Assembly: GCA_900544635.1 (NCBI GenBank)
Contig: UQVV01000071.1
Span: forward strand, 1 to 8,573
Direction: 5' to 3'
DNA: 8,573 nucleotides
Origin: an uncultured Cloacibacillus sp.
GTDB taxonomy: Bacteria > Synergistota > Synergistia > Synergistales > Synergistaceae
Numbering within the stretch: position 1 is the first letter of the stretch; each line of letters begins with the position of its first letter. Below are positions 6,872 to 8,573 of this stretch, one piece after another. The notes under the pieces are model-generated. The model saw only the letters and a list, made by a program, of their open reading frames with translations. It had not been told where the DNA came from and made no database searches. Made by a program: the position numbers and the translations under genes.

Positions 6872-6896
6872 TGACGGTGCGCCTTGCGCACCGTCA
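6872..6896 (+). repeat. Perfect 11-bp inverted repeat (hairpin A) after iorB
   Basis: Arms 6872-6882 and 6886-6896 are perfectly complementary over 11 bp with a 3-nt loop. No T-run follows, so it is not a standard intrinsic terminator. It could protect the 3' end of iorAB mRNA, slow transcription, or be half of an intergenic palindromic repeat with the hairpin that begins at the next base. Confidence 0.7.
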
Positions 6897-6943
6897 CCCT
6901 GAGAATCTTCTGTGCCCGATAATGCGGGGCAGGCTCCTCAGGG
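6897..6943 (+). repeat. Two-tier inverted repeat (hairpin B) abutting hairpin A
   Basis: CCCTGAG (6897-6903) pairs with CTCAGGG (6937-6943). Within it TGCCCG (6913-6918) pairs with CGGGGCA (6925-6931) with one bulged G around an ATAATG loop. The outer helix begins one base after hairpin A, so the two could stack. The CCCTGAG ends resemble short palindromic intergenic repeats of many bacteria, but copy number cannot be judged from this window. It might equally be a structured leader element for paaK. Confidence 0.55.
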
Positions 6944-6963
6944 CCTCCGTCCCAATCACGTAA

Positions 6964-7009
6964 TAGAATCACGAGAACAGACCAGACTTAGCCAAGACCA
7001 GACAAGGAG
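6964..7009 (+). promoter_or_regulatory. NAG triplet array overlapping the paaK ribosome binding site
   Basis: NAG triplets start at 6973 (GAG), 6978 (CAG), 6983 (CAG), 6989 (TAG), 6994 (AAG), 6999 (CAG), 7004 (AAG) and 7007 (GAG), with a further TAG at 6964. From 6973 to 7004 every spacer is 2 or 3 nt. The last two triplets form the Shine-Dalgarno AAGGAG, 7 nt before the ATG at 7017. A protein on this array would block ribosome binding, as TRAP does on some target mRNAs. Only three of the eight are GAG or TAG, so affinity for TRAP itself would be modest. Confidence 0.45.
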
Positions 7010-7016
7010 AATAACA

Positions 7017-8246
7017 ATGAACGAACTTACGATAATGAGCCAGTGTTTCGCGCAGGTGCGCCGCGTCGCCAAAGAGAGCCCGATGTACCGCGAGAAGTTC
7101 AAGGATATACCGGTCAACACGATGATGACGAAGGAGCAGTTCGAGACGCTGCCCTTCACGACGAAGCAGGACCTCCGCGACGCCTACCCGATGGGCATGC
7201 AGTGCGTGCCGAACGATAAAATAGTCCGCGTCCACTCGTCGTCGGGGACGACCGGGACGCCCGTCATCATGCCCTACAGCGCGCAGGACATCGAGGACTG
7301 GGCCGTCATGTTCGAGCGCTGCTACCAGTTTGCGGGCGTCACGCCCGAAGACCGCGTGCAGATAACGCCGGGCTTCGGCCTCTGGACCGCGGGCCTCGGC
7401 TTCCAGGCCGGAGCGGAGCGCCTCGGCGCAATGGTCATACCGACCGGCGCGGGCAACACCGACCGCCAGCTTCAGCTCATGCGCGACCTCAACGCGACGG
7501 TGCTTTGCAGCACGTCGTCCTACGCGCTCGTCATCGCCGAAGAGGTGGACAAGCGCGGAATGCGCGACCAGATTCACCTCAAGCGCGGAATATTCGGCTC
7601 CGAGCGCTGGGGCGACAAGATACGCGAGCGCATCCACGAGACGCTCGGCATAGAGTTCTTCGACATCTACGGGCTGACGGAAATCTACGGCCCGGGCATC
7701 GCGATAGACTGCGAGGAGCACACGGGGATGCACTACTTCAACGACTACATCTACTGCGAGATAATCGACCCCGTCACGGGCAAGGTGCTGCCCGACGGCG
7801 AGCAGGGCGAGATAGTCATCACGACCTTCCGCAAGGAGGCCGCGCCGCTCATCCGCTACCGCACGCGCGACATCTCGCGCATAATCCCCGGCGAATGCCC
7901 CTGCGGCTCGCCGTTCCCACGCCTCGACAGAATCGTCGGACGCAGCGACGACATGATAAAGGTCAAGGGCACGAACATCTACCCCGCTCAGGTCGAGGAG
8001 ATACTCAAGAACATCGACGGCTTCTCAAGCGAGTACCGCATCATCCTCGAGAACAAGGACCTCCGCGACCGCATGATAGTGCAGGCCGAGATGAAGGAGG
8101 GCGCGGACCCGGAGCGCCTCGCCGAAGAGCTCGTGCGCGAGTGCAAGTCCGGCCTCGGCATCCGCGTCGTCCCCGACGTGAAGAAGCTCGGCGAGCTCCC
8201 GCGCAGCGAGAAGAAGACGCAGCGCGTCATCGACAACAGATATTAA
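7017..8246 (+). CDS. paaK: Phenylacetate-CoA ligase family, AMP-forming
   Basis: This is an adenylate-forming enzyme that couples phenylacetate or a related arylacetate to CoA using ATP, giving AMP and PPi in the cytoplasm. Motifs are the P-loop SSSGTTGTP (74-82), YGLTE (218-222), YRTRD (281-285), IKVKGTNIYP (314-323) and the C-terminal LPRSEKKTQRV (394-404); K400 aligns with the catalytic lysine. A CPCG pair (294-297) follows the hinge, as in many PaaK and F390-synthetase-like proteins. At 409 residues it is slightly shorter than the usual 430-440, because the N-terminal helix is abbreviated. The frame stays open upstream to 6912, but the ATG at 7017 has AAGGAG with 7 nt spacing. Placed after iorAB, it probably acts on the same arylacetates and aryl-acetyl-CoAs, including indoleacetate. 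No clear promoter of its own is visible. Confidence 0.93.
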   Translation: MNELTIMSQCFAQVRRVAKESPMYREKFKDIPVNTMMTKEQFETLPFTTKQDLRDAYPMGMQCVPNDKIVRVHSSSGTTGTPVIMPYSAQDIEDWAVMFERCYQFAGVTPEDRVQITPGFGLWTAGLGFQAGAERLGAMVIPTGAGNTDRQLQLMRDLNATVLCSTSSYALVIAEEVDKRGMRDQIHLKRGIFGSERWGDKIRERIHETLGIEFFDIYGLTEIYGPGIAIDCEEHTGMHYFNDYIYCEIIDPVTGKVLPDGEQGEIVITTFRKEAAPLIRYRTRDISRIIPGECPCGSPFPRLDRIVGRSDDMIKVKGTNIYPAQVEEILKNIDGFSSEYRIILENKDLRDRMIVQAEMKEGADPERLAEELVRECKSGLGIRVVPDVKKLGELPRSEKKTQRVIDNRY

Positions 8247-8258
8247 GCGAAGCTTCGC
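8247..8258. repeat. 12-bp palindrome directly after paaK
   Basis: GCGAAGCTTCGC is perfectly palindromic and follows the TAA stop directly. As RNA it could form only a tight hairpin. It may aid 3' end formation with the terminator 10 nt downstream, or it may be chance in a GC-rich context. Confidence 0.35.
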
Positions 8259-8268
8259 AAAACGCGCG

Positions 8269-8298
8269 GCGGCGGGAAATTTTCCCCCGCCGCTTTTT
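8269..8298 (+). terminator. Intrinsic terminator of the ior-paaK region
   Basis: GCGGCGGG (8269-8276) pairs perfectly with CCCGCCGC (8286-8293), loop AAATTTTCC, followed by five Ts (8294-8298). The loop could close further through GGGAAA/TTTCCC in a shifted register. It ends the paaK transcript. Confidence 0.88.
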
Positions 8299-8573
8299 CA
8301 TGCGCGCGCGGCGGCGCAGCGGACTTGCCGCGCGTTCCGCAAAAGCGCGCGCGTTTTTCGCGAGCGCCGTGCGTTCGCGCCGCGCGCCGCGCTTTTGCCT
8401 CCGCGCCGTTGATTTACCGCCGCGGCGCGAAGAGCGCGCCGTTTCGCAAGTTTACCGTCCGCGCGGCGAATCCGCGCCGTTCCGTAAATTCGCCGCGCGC
8501 GCCGCCGTTCGCCGCCAGCGCGCAAAGCTCGCGCCGCGGCGCAGCGCCGACCTCCGCGCCGCAAGCCGCGGCC
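8299..8573. other. Very GC-rich region without a convincing gene, with imperfect direct repeats
   Basis: These 275 nt are almost entirely G and C, broken by short AT islands. CGCGCCGTT occurs at 8402-8410, 8435-8443 and 8473-8481. The last two copies continue similarly (TCGCAAGTTTACCG and CCGTAAATTCGCCG), giving a loose repeat unit of 33-38 nt; a weaker relative lies near 8331. The only long open frame, on the minus strand, encodes a low-complexity Arg/Ala-rich product with no visible ribosome binding site. I see no RNA gene or known mobile-element end. Confidence 0.4.

Noticed and set aside
6872..6896. Hairpin A as an intrinsic terminator for iorAB
   Set aside because: The stem is strong but the bases after it are CCCTGAG, with no T-run.
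8298..8564. 88-residue minus-strand frame at the right end
   Set aside because: It is low-complexity Arg/Ala/Gly sequence from an extremely GC-rich tract, with no visible ribosome binding site or domain.

Overview
This GC-rich window (roughly two-thirds G+C by eye) is dense with genes. Its codons favour G/C endings, yet ATA isoleucine codons are common. The gene set points to an anaerobic, amino-acid-fermenting bacterium: a phosphate butyryltransferase/butyrate kinase pair, indolepyruvate:ferredoxin oxidoreductase and a phenylacetate-CoA ligase-type enzyme. A member of the Synergistota or a GC-rich clostridial relative would fit, but I cannot fix the taxon from sequence alone.

Layout. On the minus strand, positions 1343 down to 1 hold ptb and the first 143 codons of buk, which overlap by 7 nt. 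A 112-nt divergent region carrying a palindromic -10 element separates them from a plus-strand pair of MATE efflux transporters (1456-2868 and 2880-4274). A near-consensus sigma70-type promoter overlaps the stop codon of the second transporter. It drives a leader of about 160 nt with an intrinsic terminator, followed by iorA and iorB (4467-6855, 8-nt overlap). A second structured gap of 161 nt leads to a paaK-like gene (7017-8246), which ends at a terminator. The last 275 nt are extremely GC-rich and show no convincing gene.

How the genes work together. IorAB oxidises aryl pyruvates, made by transamination of Trp, Phe and Tyr, to aryl-acetyl-CoA and reduced ferredoxin. PaaK interconverts arylacetates and their CoA thioesters. 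Ptb and Buk turn an acyl-CoA into the free acid plus ATP. Together they suggest energy-yielding fermentation of aromatic (and possibly branched-chain) amino acids, with MATE pumps alongside. That link is inference.

The most interesting signal is in the two non-coding leaders. Both the iorA and the paaK leader hold an array of eight NAG triplets, mostly separated by exactly 2 nt (5-nt period). This resembles the sites bound by the tryptophan-responsive RNA-binding protein TRAP. In the iorA leader the array sits in the loop of a perfect 8-bp antiterminator helix that competes both with an upstream hairpin and with the intrinsic terminator. In the paaK leader the array runs into the Shine-Dalgarno sequence. 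The leaders of ptb and of the two MATE genes lack it. I propose a TRAP-like RNA-based regulon for aromatic amino acid catabolism. No regulator gene is in the window, so the identity of the binding protein, or whether one exists, is open.
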